DNA from: Clostridia bacterium
GTDB lineage: Bacteria > Bacillota_A > Clostridia > Oscillospirales > CAG-272
Direction of reading: 5' to 3'
NCBI GenBank assembly: GCA_017632155.1
Contig: JAGBRZ010000152.1
Location: 1 to 45,225 of the forward strand
Length of the DNA: 45,225 nucleotides
This document shows, piece after piece, positions 31,701 through 39,382 of the stretch. How positions within the stretch are numbered: position 1 is the stretch's first letter; each line of letters begins with the position of its first letter. The notes under the pieces are model-generated. The model did no database searches. It saw nothing but the letters and a program-made list of their open reading frames with translations, and was not told the DNA's origin. Position numbers and translations under genes: made by a program.

Positions 31701-33455
31701 ATGATTTTACACATTGACGTAGTAAACAAGAAGGCGACATTCCAAAAGCGCGGTGGCTGTATCGTGTGTGGAAACAGTGGCTATCAGATTCAATTCTCTT
31801 TCGATGGAGAGTGGGATGCTCACGACAATAAAACGGCGCGTTTCATCTACAACGGGGAGTTTACAGACGTGGATTTTGACAAAACAGAGGACAACAATAT
31901 CTGTTCCGTTCCTATCCTGCACGACACCACAGAGGTTGAGGTCGGTGTCTACGCAGGAGACTTGACAACGACCACAAGCGCGCGTATCGATTGTCAAAAG
32001 TCAATTCTTTGCAAGGCAGTAACGCCGAGCGAGGAGAACGACCGTATCCACACCAACGAAGCGAAAGAGGCAGCCGATCGTGCTGAATCCGCAGCGAAGG
32101 TTGCCGAAGAATTGGTTAGAATGGCAGAGCTGAGTACGCAAGGCCCTCAAGGCCCCCAAGGTGAACAAGGCCCTCAAGGCCCCCAAGGTGAACAAGGCCC
32201 TCAAGGCCCCCAAGGCCCTCAAGGTGAGCAAGGCATCCAAGGTGAAAAGGGCGATGACGGAAGCACTCCCGAAATCATAAATGACTATTGGTTTATAGAC
32301 GGAAAATCCACGGGTGTTAAAGCAAGAGGTGAGGATGGAAATGGTGCTTCAACCGAAAGAACTTCCCCACCGACAATAACAAGAGAAGGTTCTGTTGTTA
32401 CAGTTAGTTTCACTCCTGAACAAATGTATGATGCGTTTAACGATATGACTTTGTGTTATAGAGTGTTCAATCGTTTTGACGATAACGAACAAACTAACCA
32501 CACCACTCATATTATTCGCAGTACCAATTTGTTGACGCACACAATAGATATAGCCAAAGATGATATTTACAACTATCACAATAAGGGTAACTATTGTGTA
32601 GAGGCTTACGCCATCGCTCTTGGTCGTACTAAATCCAACCCAGTAACGTCAGATGACTACTATGACTACAAACATGTAGTGATGGGTGACTCTGAAAGCG
32701 CACGTCTGTGTTTTATACACGTTTATGAAATTACTTCTCCCTTTGATGTTACTAAAATAGTCGATATCGATGACTGGAATGAAGCATTAGCCAATATTCC
32801 AATATATTTTAGTGCTCCTGGAGATACAATAGACAGTGGAGAAATAGGCAAAAATGTAGAATATACACACCTTTATTTCCAGATTGTTGACAATACTTTG
32901 TATATCATTGATAGAGATAATAGCATCATTATATGCAGTGTTACAGACGGTGCAGCCGAATGGGAAGATGCTCGTTATGCGTACTGGGTCATACCTCCAC
33001 ACGAACCGACACCAGAAATTCCTTCTTCGCTTGAAAGATGGTTAATTGAGAACAGCGTAATTTTCACTTTCACTCCAGACGGATGTCGTAATACCAGTAA
33101 TATGAAGTTTGTGTTCAATAGTAGTCCTACTTGGGATAAGAGTTTCGAGTACCAGGAGGGTAGAATTGGAGGAGAATTTTCTTTCAAAGATGATTCAGGA
33201 ATGGAATACAACGGTATATTCTGTATCCCAATAGAGAGTCGTGAACATGAGGATGGCACAATTGAATACCTGAATTGGCAAATATTTTTGCAACGTACGG
33301 ATGGCGAAACCGTGCCTGTTTATAGTGCTGGTATGGACTTTACAGGGAATATTGGTCCCAATATTCGCTATATAACCTTTGATGACAATACCTATATTGT
33401 AGACCATAGCGATTGGTTTACATCAAACGGGCGGTTCAGCAACCCCCAACGATGA
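31701..33455 (+). CDS. Tail fibre, N-terminal part with collagen-like shaft
   Basis: 584 residues from ATG 31701 behind GAGGAGG. An N-terminal beta domain (1-110, with FSFDGEWDAHDNKTARFIY), a helix, a collagen-like Gly-X-Y run (148-186), then two globular beta domains. The frame stops at 33455. The sequence continues as a good match to the second fibre in the +1 frame, so the native protein probably extends to 34389 (about 895 residues). It is the likely receptor-binding protein or one of two. Confidence 0.75.
   Translation: MILHIDVVNKKATFQKRGGCIVCGNSGYQIQFSFDGEWDAHDNKTARFIYNGEFTDVDFDKTEDNNICSVPILHDTTEVEVGVYAGDLTTTTSARIDCQKSILCKAVTPSEENDRIHTNEAKEAADRAESAAKVAEELVRMAELSTQGPQGPQGEQGPQGPQGEQGPQGPQGPQGEQGIQGEKGDDGSTPEIINDYWFIDGKSTGVKARGEDGNGASTERTSPPTITREGSVVTVSFTPEQMYDAFNDMTLCYRVFNRFDDNEQTNHTTHIIRSTNLLTHTIDIAKDDIYNYHNKGNYCVEAYAIALGRTKSNPVTSDDYYDYKHVVMGDSESARLCFIHVYEITSPFDVTKIVDIDDWNEALANIPIYFSAPGDTIDSGEIGKNVEYTHLYFQIVDNTLYIIDRDNSIIICSVTDGAAEWEDARYAYWVIPPHEPTPEIPSSLERWLIENSVIFTFTPDGCRNTSNMKFVFNSSPTWDKSFEYQEGRIGGEFSFKDDSGMEYNGIFCIPIESREHEDGTIEYLNWQIFLQRTDGETVPVYSAGMDFTGNIGPNIRYITFDDNTYIVDHSDWFTSNGRFSNPQR
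32142..32258 (+). repeat. Collagen-like Gly-X-Y repeat
   Basis: Thirteen triplets, mainly GPQ and GEQ, ending GEK-GDD. The DNA consists of near-identical units built on CAAGGCCCTCAAGGCCCCC. This is a site where unequal recombination can change shaft length. Confidence 0.9.
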
Positions 33456-34389
33456 TGGATTTGAGGAGGGAACACCTGTTCAATCTTCTTTTGATGCAGA
33501 TGGTGATGGAGAAGCAGAAGTATATAACTTCTATGAAGCATTACCTTCCAAGTTTAACAGTAAAGATGTCATCAAAATTGATGCTGTTAAAGATATTACT
33601 GACGAAAACGGTGTGCATCAAGGGGCGGGCAGAGACAGCCACTATATGAAATATGATGATGGCATAATTCCTGCACACGTATATTGTCATGAGGATGAAG
33701 ACCATTATTTGCGTTATTCATTCAATGTTGCGAGTGATGGTATTTATGAACTTGCTGTCCATCTTCGTATAAAAGATGAACAACTTCGTGGTGCTACTTA
33801 TACCATTAACAAAGGTGCAAGCGATGAACACTCTTTTGCTACTACTTACGGTTGGAGCTCCCAAGGGGAGGCTCTTGCAATTCGTAATGATGACCAAGGT
33901 GCATACATGAGTGGTATGGAGGTATATCTCCACGCAGGAGTTAATACCGTTCACATTACTCCTGCCGTTGGAGTAACAAAAACTCAGCACTTCAGAGAAT
34001 TGTATCTTGCTAAATCTAAAATTTTCTGTGAACACAACAAACTTTTAGACAATGGCGTTTGTAAAGGTTGTGGCGGTAAACTTATTTTAACAATGGACGA
34101 AGCAGAAGCAATGGGTGTAGGTCTTGTAAAGGGTACAAGACTTCCTGATTACTACTACACCGAAGTTACATTCAACAATGGTGCTCCGAGAAATGGCGAT
34201 GGTTTCTGCCGTGTTATTACTTCGAACAATCATAAAATGAGTATCTATAATATTATTCTTGCTGACGGACAGACAATGCCTTTGGCAGGTGAAACAGTAA
34301 TCCTTCGTGGCAAGATTGGATGCGTAAACTCTAATGTAAACGGTAGTATCGGACAAGAGGCTCGTATCTTTGATGCAACTATCGTTTAG
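33403..34389 (+). CDS. Tail fibre, C-terminal part in the +1 frame
   Basis: From about 33443 this frame reads PNDDGFEEGTPVQSSF and then over 300 residues parallel to the second fibre (34626-35909). It has no start codon with a ribosome site before GTG 33613. It should therefore be read as the continuation of the 31701 gene. The crossover fits the C5 run at 33443-33447, where one C fewer gives one continuous frame. Domains: a carbohydrate-binding-like beta sandwich (GIYELAVHLRIKDEQLRGA), an inserted cysteine-rich segment (CEHN...CKGCGGK), and a C-terminal OB-like domain (TLRGKIGC type). Confidence 0.7.
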   Translation, partial: TIAIGLHQTGGSATPNDDGFEEGTPVQSSFDADGDGEAEVYNFYEALPSKFNSKDVIKIDAVKDITDENGVHQGAGRDSHYMKYDDGIIPAHVYCHEDEDHYLRYSFNVASDGIYELAVHLRIKDEQLRGATYTINKGASDEHSFATTYGWSSQGEALAIRNDDQGAYMSGMEVYLHAGVNTVHITPAVGVTKTQHFRELYLAKSKIFCEHNKLLDNGVCKGCGGKLILTMDEAEAMGVGLVKGTRLPDYYYTEVTFNNGAPRNGDGFCRVITSNNHKMSIYNIILADGQTMPLAGETVILRGKIGCVNSNVNGSIGQEARIFDATIV

Positions 34390-34429
34390 CATGTGACAAA
34401 TTAGTTAGAATTGAAAGGAGATAAACATT

Positions 34430-34621
34430 ATGGCTTACAAACTTATTAAAGAGGAATATTGTCCTTATGTAAACGCTGAGAGACGCGAATACCTTTGCGA
34501 TACCGATGCTGACTTTGCTAACCTTCCCGAAAGTTGCACAGGTAGCGCCGCAGTGTCGGCAGCAACGGGCAATGTGTATGTTGAGAACGCGAGTGGCGCG
34601 TGGGTAAAGTTTGGAGGTTGA
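34430..34621 (+). CDS. Small fibre-associated protein
   Basis: 63 residues from ATG 34430 behind AAAGGAGA. The N-terminus AYKLIKEEYCPYVNAERREY and a compact beta end (AVSAATGNVYVENASGAWVK) recur near fibre genes in Firmicutes phages. Its role is unknown. Its end holds the ribosome site of the second fibre. Confidence 0.65.
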   Translation: MAYKLIKEEYCPYVNAERREYLCDTDADFANLPESCTGSAAVSAATGNVYVENASGAWVKFGG

Positions 34622-34625
34622 TGCA

Positions 34626-35909
34626 ATGAACATCATTGAGTTTGCAATGCTCAAAAAAATGTTTGTCAAAGTCGGTGACGCATTACCAAGCCAACAAGTG
34701 GAGATCTTTTGTGTTACGGCACAAGGTGTTATTACATTGCAGGAAGCAATTGTAATGTTTGGTGGCAACGGAAATATAGCCATTCAAATTGTGCAGACAC
34801 TACCCGAAAAACTTATTGTAAGTGATGCAAACGATTGCGTATATGTGTATGTTGTCGAGAGCACAGGCGTTGCTTATGCCTCTTTTGCTGGCATGAGCGA
34901 GGTTACCGCAGGAATGATGGTATTCAATAATGATGGTTTTGACAGAGGATGGACAACCGATATCAATTCTATTACAGAGCATGGTGTTTACTGTGTTCGA
35001 AAAGACGTTATTGAAACACCAATACTTGTTGCATCTTCTTTTGATAATACGGGTGACGGAATCCCAGAAGTATATTCATTCTATAAGGAATTACCTGCAC
35101 TTTTTAAATCTGATGATGCCATCCAAATTGATGCAGTTAAAGATATAACAGACAATAACGGAGTTCATCAAGAAGCAGGAAGCCACTATATTAAGTATGA
35201 CGAGGTGGCGGCAGGAATAGGTACACTTCCACCGCACGTATATTGTAAAGATAATTCAAGCAACTATCTGCGCTACGAATTCTATGTACCAGAGGATGGC
35301 ATCTATGAACTTGCTGCACATCTTCGTATAAAGGATGAACAACTTCGTGGAGCTACCTATACTGTCAACAAAGGTACAATTGATGAACACTCTTTTGTTA
35401 CTACTTACGGATGGGATTCGGAAGACGAAGCCCTTGCGGTTCGCAACAGTGATGAATTGCAGGGTGCGTATATGAGCGGCATGCAAGTACATCTCCATTC
35501 GGGTATTAACACTATTCACATTACACCTACCGTTGGAGTAACAAAGAATCAACACTTTAGAAACTTGTATCTTGTAAAAACCGCTGATTTGCATAATCAC
35601 GATTTAACTATGGATGAAGCAGAAGCAATGGGAGTTGGTCTTGCTAAGGGTGCAAAACTTCCCGAGAACTATTATATTACAGTTACGTTCAATAACGGTG
35701 CGCCAAGAAGTAGTGATGGTTTCTGCCGAGTTAAGGCATCAAATGGTAATTTGATGAGTATTCAAAAAATTACTCTTGCAAGCGGTCAAACAATGCCTTT
35801 GGCTGGCGAAACAGTAACCCTTCGTGGAAAGATTGGATGCGTAAACTCTACTGTAAACGGTAGTATCGGACAAGAAGCACGTATTTTTGATGCAACTATC
35901 GTAGGATAA
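34626..35909 (+). CDS. Second tail fibre/receptor-binding protein, paralogue of the first
   Basis: 427 residues from ATG 34626, eight bases after GGAGG. Residues 150-427 are parallel to 33470-34389: the KIDAVKDIT/QIDAVKDIT segment, the HLRIKDEQLRGATYT carbohydrate-binding-like core and the same C-terminal OB-like domain ending EARIFDATIV. The N-terminal 140 residues differ and lack the collagen shaft. The cysteine-rich insert of the first fibre is replaced by a short HNHD segment. It may attach beside the first fibre or widen the receptor range. Confidence 0.75.
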   Translation: MNIIEFAMLKKMFVKVGDALPSQQVEIFCVTAQGVITLQEAIVMFGGNGNIAIQIVQTLPEKLIVSDANDCVYVYVVESTGVAYASFAGMSEVTAGMMVFNNDGFDRGWTTDINSITEHGVYCVRKDVIETPILVASSFDNTGDGIPEVYSFYKELPALFKSDDAIQIDAVKDITDNNGVHQEAGSHYIKYDEVAAGIGTLPPHVYCKDNSSNYLRYEFYVPEDGIYELAAHLRIKDEQLRGATYTVNKGTIDEHSFVTTYGWDSEDEALAVRNSDELQGAYMSGMQVHLHSGINTIHITPTVGVTKNQHFRNLYLVKTADLHNHDLTMDEAEAMGVGLAKGAKLPENYYITVTFNNGAPRSSDGFCRVKASNGNLMSIQKITLASGQTMPLAGETVTLRGKIGCVNSTVNGSIGQEARIFDATIVG

Positions 35910-35924
35910 GAAAGCGAATAAGCT

Positions 35925-36311
35925 ATGAAACAGTTACTTTTATGGATTTGGTGCTTTCCTCAAAACCTTGTGGGCTTGCTTGTGATGTTCTTCACGAAAG
36001 CAGAACACAAAGGAAATCATTATAGATATTCAATCAAGTGCGGTAGCGTTTCACTTGGTGAATATATCTTTCTATGCCCCGACCATTGGCGTGATATAAC
36101 CACGTTGAAACACGAAAACGGACACAGGATGCAATCACGCATACTTGGGTGGCTTTATCTTCCCATCATCGGTATTCCGTCTATTGTATGGGCTGGTTGC
36201 TTTGGATGGTATAGAAAAAAATACAAGGTAAGTTATTACGCTTTTTATACCGAGAAATGGGCTGATAAACTCGCAGGAATAACACGCAACGCAAACAACG
36301 ACCATTTATAA
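35925..36311 (+). CDS. Membrane protein with an HExxH-type motif
   Basis: 128 residues from ATG 35925. Two hydrophobic segments (about 5-24 and 79-95) flank LKHENGHRMQS, which fits the HExxH zinc-peptidase pattern. YTEKWADKLAGI near the end holds an Asp that could be a third ligand. It lies between fibres and holin. I recall similar proteins from gut phages without a function. It might cut host envelope proteins or act in lysis; this is inference. Confidence 0.6.
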   Translation: MKQLLLWIWCFPQNLVGLLVMFFTKAEHKGNHYRYSIKCGSVSLGEYIFLCPDHWRDITTLKHENGHRMQSRILGWLYLPIIGIPSIVWAGCFGWYRKKYKVSYYAFYTEKWADKLAGITRNANNDHL

Positions 36312-36325
36312 GGAGGTGGCAAACG

Positions 36326-36517
36326 ATGGAGATCGATTGGAAACGCAAACTTACATCTCGCAAGCTCTGGATGGCTGTCGCAGGCTTCGTAACAGGTCTC
36401 GTGGCTCTATTCGCTGGCGGTGCTACTGAGGTCAACATTACGGGAGCGGTTATGTCTCTCGGATCTGTTGTTGCCTACATTGTTGGCGAAGGTCTCACAG
36501 ATATGGCTAACAAGTGA
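36326..36517 (+). CDS. Holin
   Basis: 63 residues from ATG 36326 behind AAGGAGGTGG. A basic start (WKRKLTSRKLW) is followed by two hydrophobic segments (AVAGFVTGLVALFAGG and AVMSLGSVVAYIVG) joined by a short polar turn, and the end is GEGLTDMANK. Size, topology and position before the endolysin fit a class II holin that forms lesions in the membrane. Confidence 0.8.
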   Translation: MEIDWKRKLTSRKLWMAVAGFVTGLVALFAGGATEVNITGAVMSLGSVVAYIVGEGLTDMANK

Positions 36518-36524
36518 ATACCGA

Positions 36525-36548
36525 AGGGGGCTGTACCAACAGCCCCCT
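36525..36548 (+). terminator. Hairpin after holin
   Basis: GGGGGCTGT (36526-36534) pairs with ACAGCCCCC (36539-36547) around ACCA. The following ATCTCTTC is only moderately T-rich, so termination is probably partial. Confidence 0.5.
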
Positions 36549-36571
36549 ATCTCTTCAAAGGATGTGTTACT

Positions 36572-36964
36572 ATGACAATCAAAGCCTATTCCCGAGTAAA
36601 GGATGGCAACAAAAAACTATCTACTAATTTCCGAGTGCGAGAGTTCGCTTGCTTGGATGGTTCAGATCCTATTTTTATAGATACGGAGTTAGTGAATGTT
36701 TTACAGAAAATACGGACACATTTTGGTAAGGCGGTTACAATCACTTCCGCATACCGCACCCCACCGAGGAACAAGTCTGTGGGTGGCACAGCCTACTCTA
36801 TGCACCTCTACGGAATGGCTGCGGATATTAAGATAGCATCTGTATCACCGAAGAAGGTAGCCGAATATGCCGAGACACTTCTCCCAAGTAGAGGAGGGAT
36901 CGGCGTCTATGAAACCTTTACTCATATCGATGTGAGGGCTACAAAAGCGCGTTGGAAGGGGTAA
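36572..36964 (+). CDS. Endolysin, peptidase M15A family
   Basis: 130 residues from ATG 36572. It is a single catalytic domain with FRVREFACLDG, TITSAYRTPPRN, then SMHLYGMAADI (zinc His and Asp) and GGIGVYETFTHIDVR (second His). It would cleave the peptide part of peptidoglycan. No separate cell-wall-binding domain is present, as usual for small M15A lysins. It is the last gene of the late operon. No clear terminator follows directly. Confidence 0.88.
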   Translation: MTIKAYSRVKDGNKKLSTNFRVREFACLDGSDPIFIDTELVNVLQKIRTHFGKAVTITSAYRTPPRNKSVGGTAYSMHLYGMAADIKIASVSPKKVAEYAETLLPSRGGIGVYETFTHIDVRATKARWKG

Positions 36965-36989
36965 AATCCCCTTCCCTGCCCCAAAATTA

Positions 36990-37004
36990 CAAATAGTTTT
37001 ATAT
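36990..37004 (+). promoter_or_regulatory. CAAATAGTT motif, copy 1
   Basis: CAAATAGTTTTATAT resembles CAAATAGTTATATG found at 40880 and 42211. All three lie in non-coding DNA close to promoters or ribosome sites. It is possibly an operator. Confidence 0.35.
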
Positions 37005-37030
37005 TTTTTGAGAAATTTTGTCGTACCCTC

Positions 37031-37059
37031 TTGCAAAATGGACGACAATATGTTATAAT
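37031..37059 (+). promoter_or_regulatory. Extended -10 promoter of the rightward RNA
   Basis: TTGCAA at 37031-37036, 17 bases, then TATAAT at 37054-37059 preceded by TGT. The same arrangement, TTGCAAAAT plus TGnTATAAT, occurs before the cro-like gene at 40845. Transcription would start near 37066. Confidence 0.8.
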
Positions 37060-37065
37060 GGTTGC

Positions 37066-37297
37066 AATAACAACTAATGAAAAACGCCATCGGACGAATC
37101 CGACAGCGTTTATCAATAAGCGACATCCGCAAAGGTGCTGGTAACACCGATGCGGAACTTAGGATCATCGCACTGATCCGGCAGCGCCTTTGCGCATATT
37201 GCTTATTTGCAATTATTATATCACATAGTAGTGCAAATGTCAATAGGAAATGTAAAAATTTCGCCGATCAGAGTGGTAATTCTGATCGGCTATTTTT
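37066..37297 (+). ncRNA. Structured non-coding RNA upstream of rep
   Basis: About 230 nt from a strong promoter to an intrinsic terminator. Predicted stems are: hairpin 37082-37111 (AAACGC/GCGTTT and TCGGA/TCCGA with symmetric CA/CA loop and CGAA cap); closing stem AATAAGC (37115-37121) with GCTTATT (37201-37207); 13-bp stem 37128-37140 with 37182-37194 (one G-U pair); inner hairpin GGATCA/TGATCC at 37162-37179. A 76-codon frame exists inside but has no ribosome site. It may be the first part of the rep leader, stopped by attenuation, or an independent RNA. Confidence 0.6.
37254..37297. terminator. Bidirectional terminator shared by two convergent RNAs
   Basis: GCCGATCAGA (37263-37272) pairs perfectly with TCTGATCGGC (37281-37290). 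T-runs follow on the + strand (37293-37297) and on the - strand (37254-37258). Confidence 0.85.
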
Positions 37298-37484
37298 GTT
37301 GTTATGATCGAGTAGCGCCAACTACTCGTTAAATTCGACCGCAAGACTCAACCTGTAACGATCGGTTCGCCAAAACCGAGGGTTACAACCACAACCAAAA
37401 CACGCAACAAAACAAAAATCACGCGCGACGACGTTTCGAAAGAAACCGAGGTCGGGGGTGCGGCGAAGCCTTGTCTATTTTTGT
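37254..37484 (-). ncRNA. Predicted antisense RNA controlling rep, with twin UUGGCG loops
   Basis: From a perfect promoter (37491-37519) the - strand transcript runs about 230 nt to the shared terminator. It contains a GTTTC/GAAAC hairpin (37433-37446) and a GU-rich linker. The hairpin at 37354-37387 (GTAAC plus TCGGTT stems) and the hairpin at 37309-37328 (CGAGTAG stem) both end in the loop UUGGCG. That hexamer contains the YUNR U-turn known from kissing loops of antisense-controlled plasmid replicons. The RNA is antisense to the presumed rep leader, so it is a good candidate for a copy-number and incompatibility determinant. Confidence 0.65.
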
Positions 37485-37490
37485 GATGAT

Positions 37491-37519
37491 ATTATATCAT
37501 ACATTCGGGTTGTTGTCAA
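37491..37519 (-). promoter_or_regulatory. Perfect-consensus leftward promoter of the antisense RNA
   Basis: On the - strand TTGACA (37514-37519), 17 bases, TATAAT (37491-37496). It points away from rep and reads into its leader region. No leftward gene follows, which argues for an RNA product. Confidence 0.85.
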
Positions 37520-37573
37520 GTGTATTTTCATATTTTTTCAACAAAATGTTAAAAAGAACAGGAGGTGTACGGA

Positions 37574-39076
37574 ATGAATATAGTAGCGGCCCCGCTGAAA
37601 CAGCGAAATCATAAGCACATAAACAGATCCATCGAGCAGTGGCTTGATATTCATTTCGGCGACACTTCCTTTAACGGTCGAGTAATTATCGGTCGTAGGA
37701 AGAACCAAGGTGGTATCTATACTATGAGCGCTCGACCACTGACAGAACTTACCCCATACATAAAAATGGTTCACGCTTCTACGCGGTTGGACTACTACAT
37801 TACCGCAAACACCGTATCGGGCGTCAATCGCCTAAAAGACGAGTTGTTTGGCTTACAGAACATCGTAATTGACGTCGATTGTCACGATGCGAAGCACATT
37901 CATAGTGTTTCTGCCCTCGTACAGGCGTTTATTTGGCGTTCTAAGCGCGATCTATGGGACACAGGTATAATTCCTACCCCCAACTCGATTGTGCGCACAG
38001 GACGTGGCGTACAGCTTTGGTGGGCTATTGTTCCCTGCTACGGTGGTAGCAACTACGAAACGAGTCGTTATCACTACGATAAGATCAAAAATACTATGAT
38101 GGATCACATCGAAGCCCTACTCAGCGAATACCGCGACGAGTTAGACGGACTCGATGTAGACCGTGGCGCCAGCAGTAACCCTGTTGGTTATTTCCGTTTG
38201 CCTTGTACTTACAATACGACGGCAAAGTGTTTCAGTACGTTGGAGATCCTGCATTCCAAACGCCACGACCAACGGGAACTTACTAAGATTGCGAACCCAG
38301 GCGTCGAAACAAGCTCGGAAGTAGCTCGTGGTAGCTCCCGGTACGTTCCAATGCAAGAGACTGATAGAACCGTAATTCGAAACTTCGAATCTACGGGAGT
38401 TCGTCGTGTGCTACAACTCATTAAACTTCGTAACCTCCGAAACAATGAAGTTGGCTCCGAAATGCGAGATCACTTCAATTTCTCCGTATACAATGCCCTA
38501 CGAATGTCTTTCGAGCATCCTACGGCTATGGCTCGTCTCAGAGCGTTCAACAGTGGATTCAAGAAGCCTATGAACGAGCGAGAACTCGAAAACTGCATTA
38601 GTTCCGCGCAAGAAAAGGGTGGTTACAAGTATAGTAACGCAAAACTCGTAGAGCTATTAAGTATTACCCCAGAAGAACAAGTCATAATAGGTCTATTCCC
38701 TACCCTCGGTCGTCGTTGCTCGTGGAAGCATTCTAAGCAGAATGCAAGCCGTGACGAGGCTCGTAGGGCGCTCAGAGAGGATCGAGATCACCGAATAATG
38801 GAACTCATCGAACAAGGTGTGTCCCAAGCAGAGACGGCGCGAATACTTGGTATCAGCAAAAACACAGTAGGTAGTGTGGTTAAGAAAAACCGCGAAACCA
38901 CCGAGATAGAGCCTACGATCGTCGAAGTTGCTACCGAGTACAGCAGTCGTCCCAATTTTGGTGCTATATATGTACTGAATAATACAGCCCCCGCCGAACC
39001 GCCTACTTTGGTGACAAATCCAAAATTAGGAATACAGGAGGGCTTATTGGTGTTGGAGATGGAAGACACGTCATGA
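37574..39076 (+). CDS. rep: Plasmid-type replication initiator with AEP-primase-like domain
   Basis: 500 residues from ATG 37574, seven bases after AGGAGGT. The N-terminal 230 residues fit the archaeo-eukaryotic primase fold found in Firmicutes plasmid Rep proteins: IVIDVDCH (Asp100, Asp102), RTGRGVQLWW (141-150), then D196-RGASSNPVGYFRLP. A middle segment YKYSNAKLVELLSITPEEQ is also plasmid-Rep-like. The C-terminal SQAETARILGISKNTVGSVV (417-436) is a helix-turn-helix. It should start replication of the circular prophage. ParA and a ribbon-helix-helix protein follow, as in plasmids, and an antisense RNA overlaps its leader. Confidence 0.78.
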   Translation: MNIVAAPLKQRNHKHINRSIEQWLDIHFGDTSFNGRVIIGRRKNQGGIYTMSARPLTELTPYIKMVHASTRLDYYITANTVSGVNRLKDELFGLQNIVIDVDCHDAKHIHSVSALVQAFIWRSKRDLWDTGIIPTPNSIVRTGRGVQLWWAIVPCYGGSNYETSRYHYDKIKNTMMDHIEALLSEYRDELDGLDVDRGASSNPVGYFRLPCTYNTTAKCFSTLEILHSKRHDQRELTKIANPGVETSSEVARGSSRYVPMQETDRTVIRNFESTGVRRVLQLIKLRNLRNNEVGSEMRDHFNFSVYNALRMSFEHPTAMARLRAFNSGFKKPMNERELENCISSAQEKGGYKYSNAKLVELLSITPEEQVIIGLFPTLGRRCSWKHSKQNASRDEARRALREDRDHRIMELIEQGVSQAETARILGISKNTVGSVVKKNRETTEIEPTIVEVATEYSSRPNFGAIYVLNNTAPAEPPTLVTNPKLGIQEGLLVLEMEDTS

Positions 39077-39199
39077 CGGAGAGGCGGGGGCTATTCCCTA
39101 CCCTGTTTTCTGTGGATTCTAATATGATTTAGGATATATTATGCGGCATATTATGAAATATGTTATAAAATATATTAGAAAGTTTGGTTATTCTGCCGA

Positions 39200-39229
39200 T
39201 TGACAGGTGTATGGGAATTGTTGTAAAAT
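39200..39229 (+). promoter_or_regulatory. Probable par operon promoter
   Basis: TTGACA at 39200-39205, 18 bases, TAAAAT at 39224-39229. The transcript would carry a leader of about 170 bases containing the AT-rich repeats. Confidence 0.55.
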
Positions 39230-39306
39230 AATATATGAGGTAACATAATACATAATATATTAGGTTTTATATTAGGATTTGTATGAGGAAATCTAACAGC
39301 AAGCAT

Positions 39307-39382
39307 ATTATTTGATATAATAGAAAATATGTTATATGATATAATACAAGTTATATGATGTAATAGGTTATATACTATAAAA
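39307..39382. repeat. Direct repeats of GTTATATGATATAATA type (candidate parS/parC)
   Basis: Copies: ATTATTTGATATAATA (39307), GTTATATGATATAATA (39331), GTTATATGATGTAATA (39350), GTTATATACTATAAAA (39367). Further weak copies lie between 39121 and 39260. Tandem AT-rich sites directly before parA, with a ribbon-helix-helix partner, match the layout of type Ib partition systems. Confidence 0.6.

Noticed and set aside
33470..35909. Diversity-generating retroelement template/variable pair
   Set aside because: No reverse transcriptase gene exists in the genome. Differences between the two copies are spread evenly and not limited to adenines.
37077..37307. 76-codon protein gene in the RNA region
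   Set aside because: There is no ribosome site before the ATG, the frame runs through the terminator stem, and the sequence is better explained by paired stems.
37486..37614. Leader peptide overlapping the rep start
   Set aside because: A 42-codon frame exists and would overlap rep, as in some antisense-controlled plasmids. It has no ribosome site and crosses the - strand promoter, so support is too weak.
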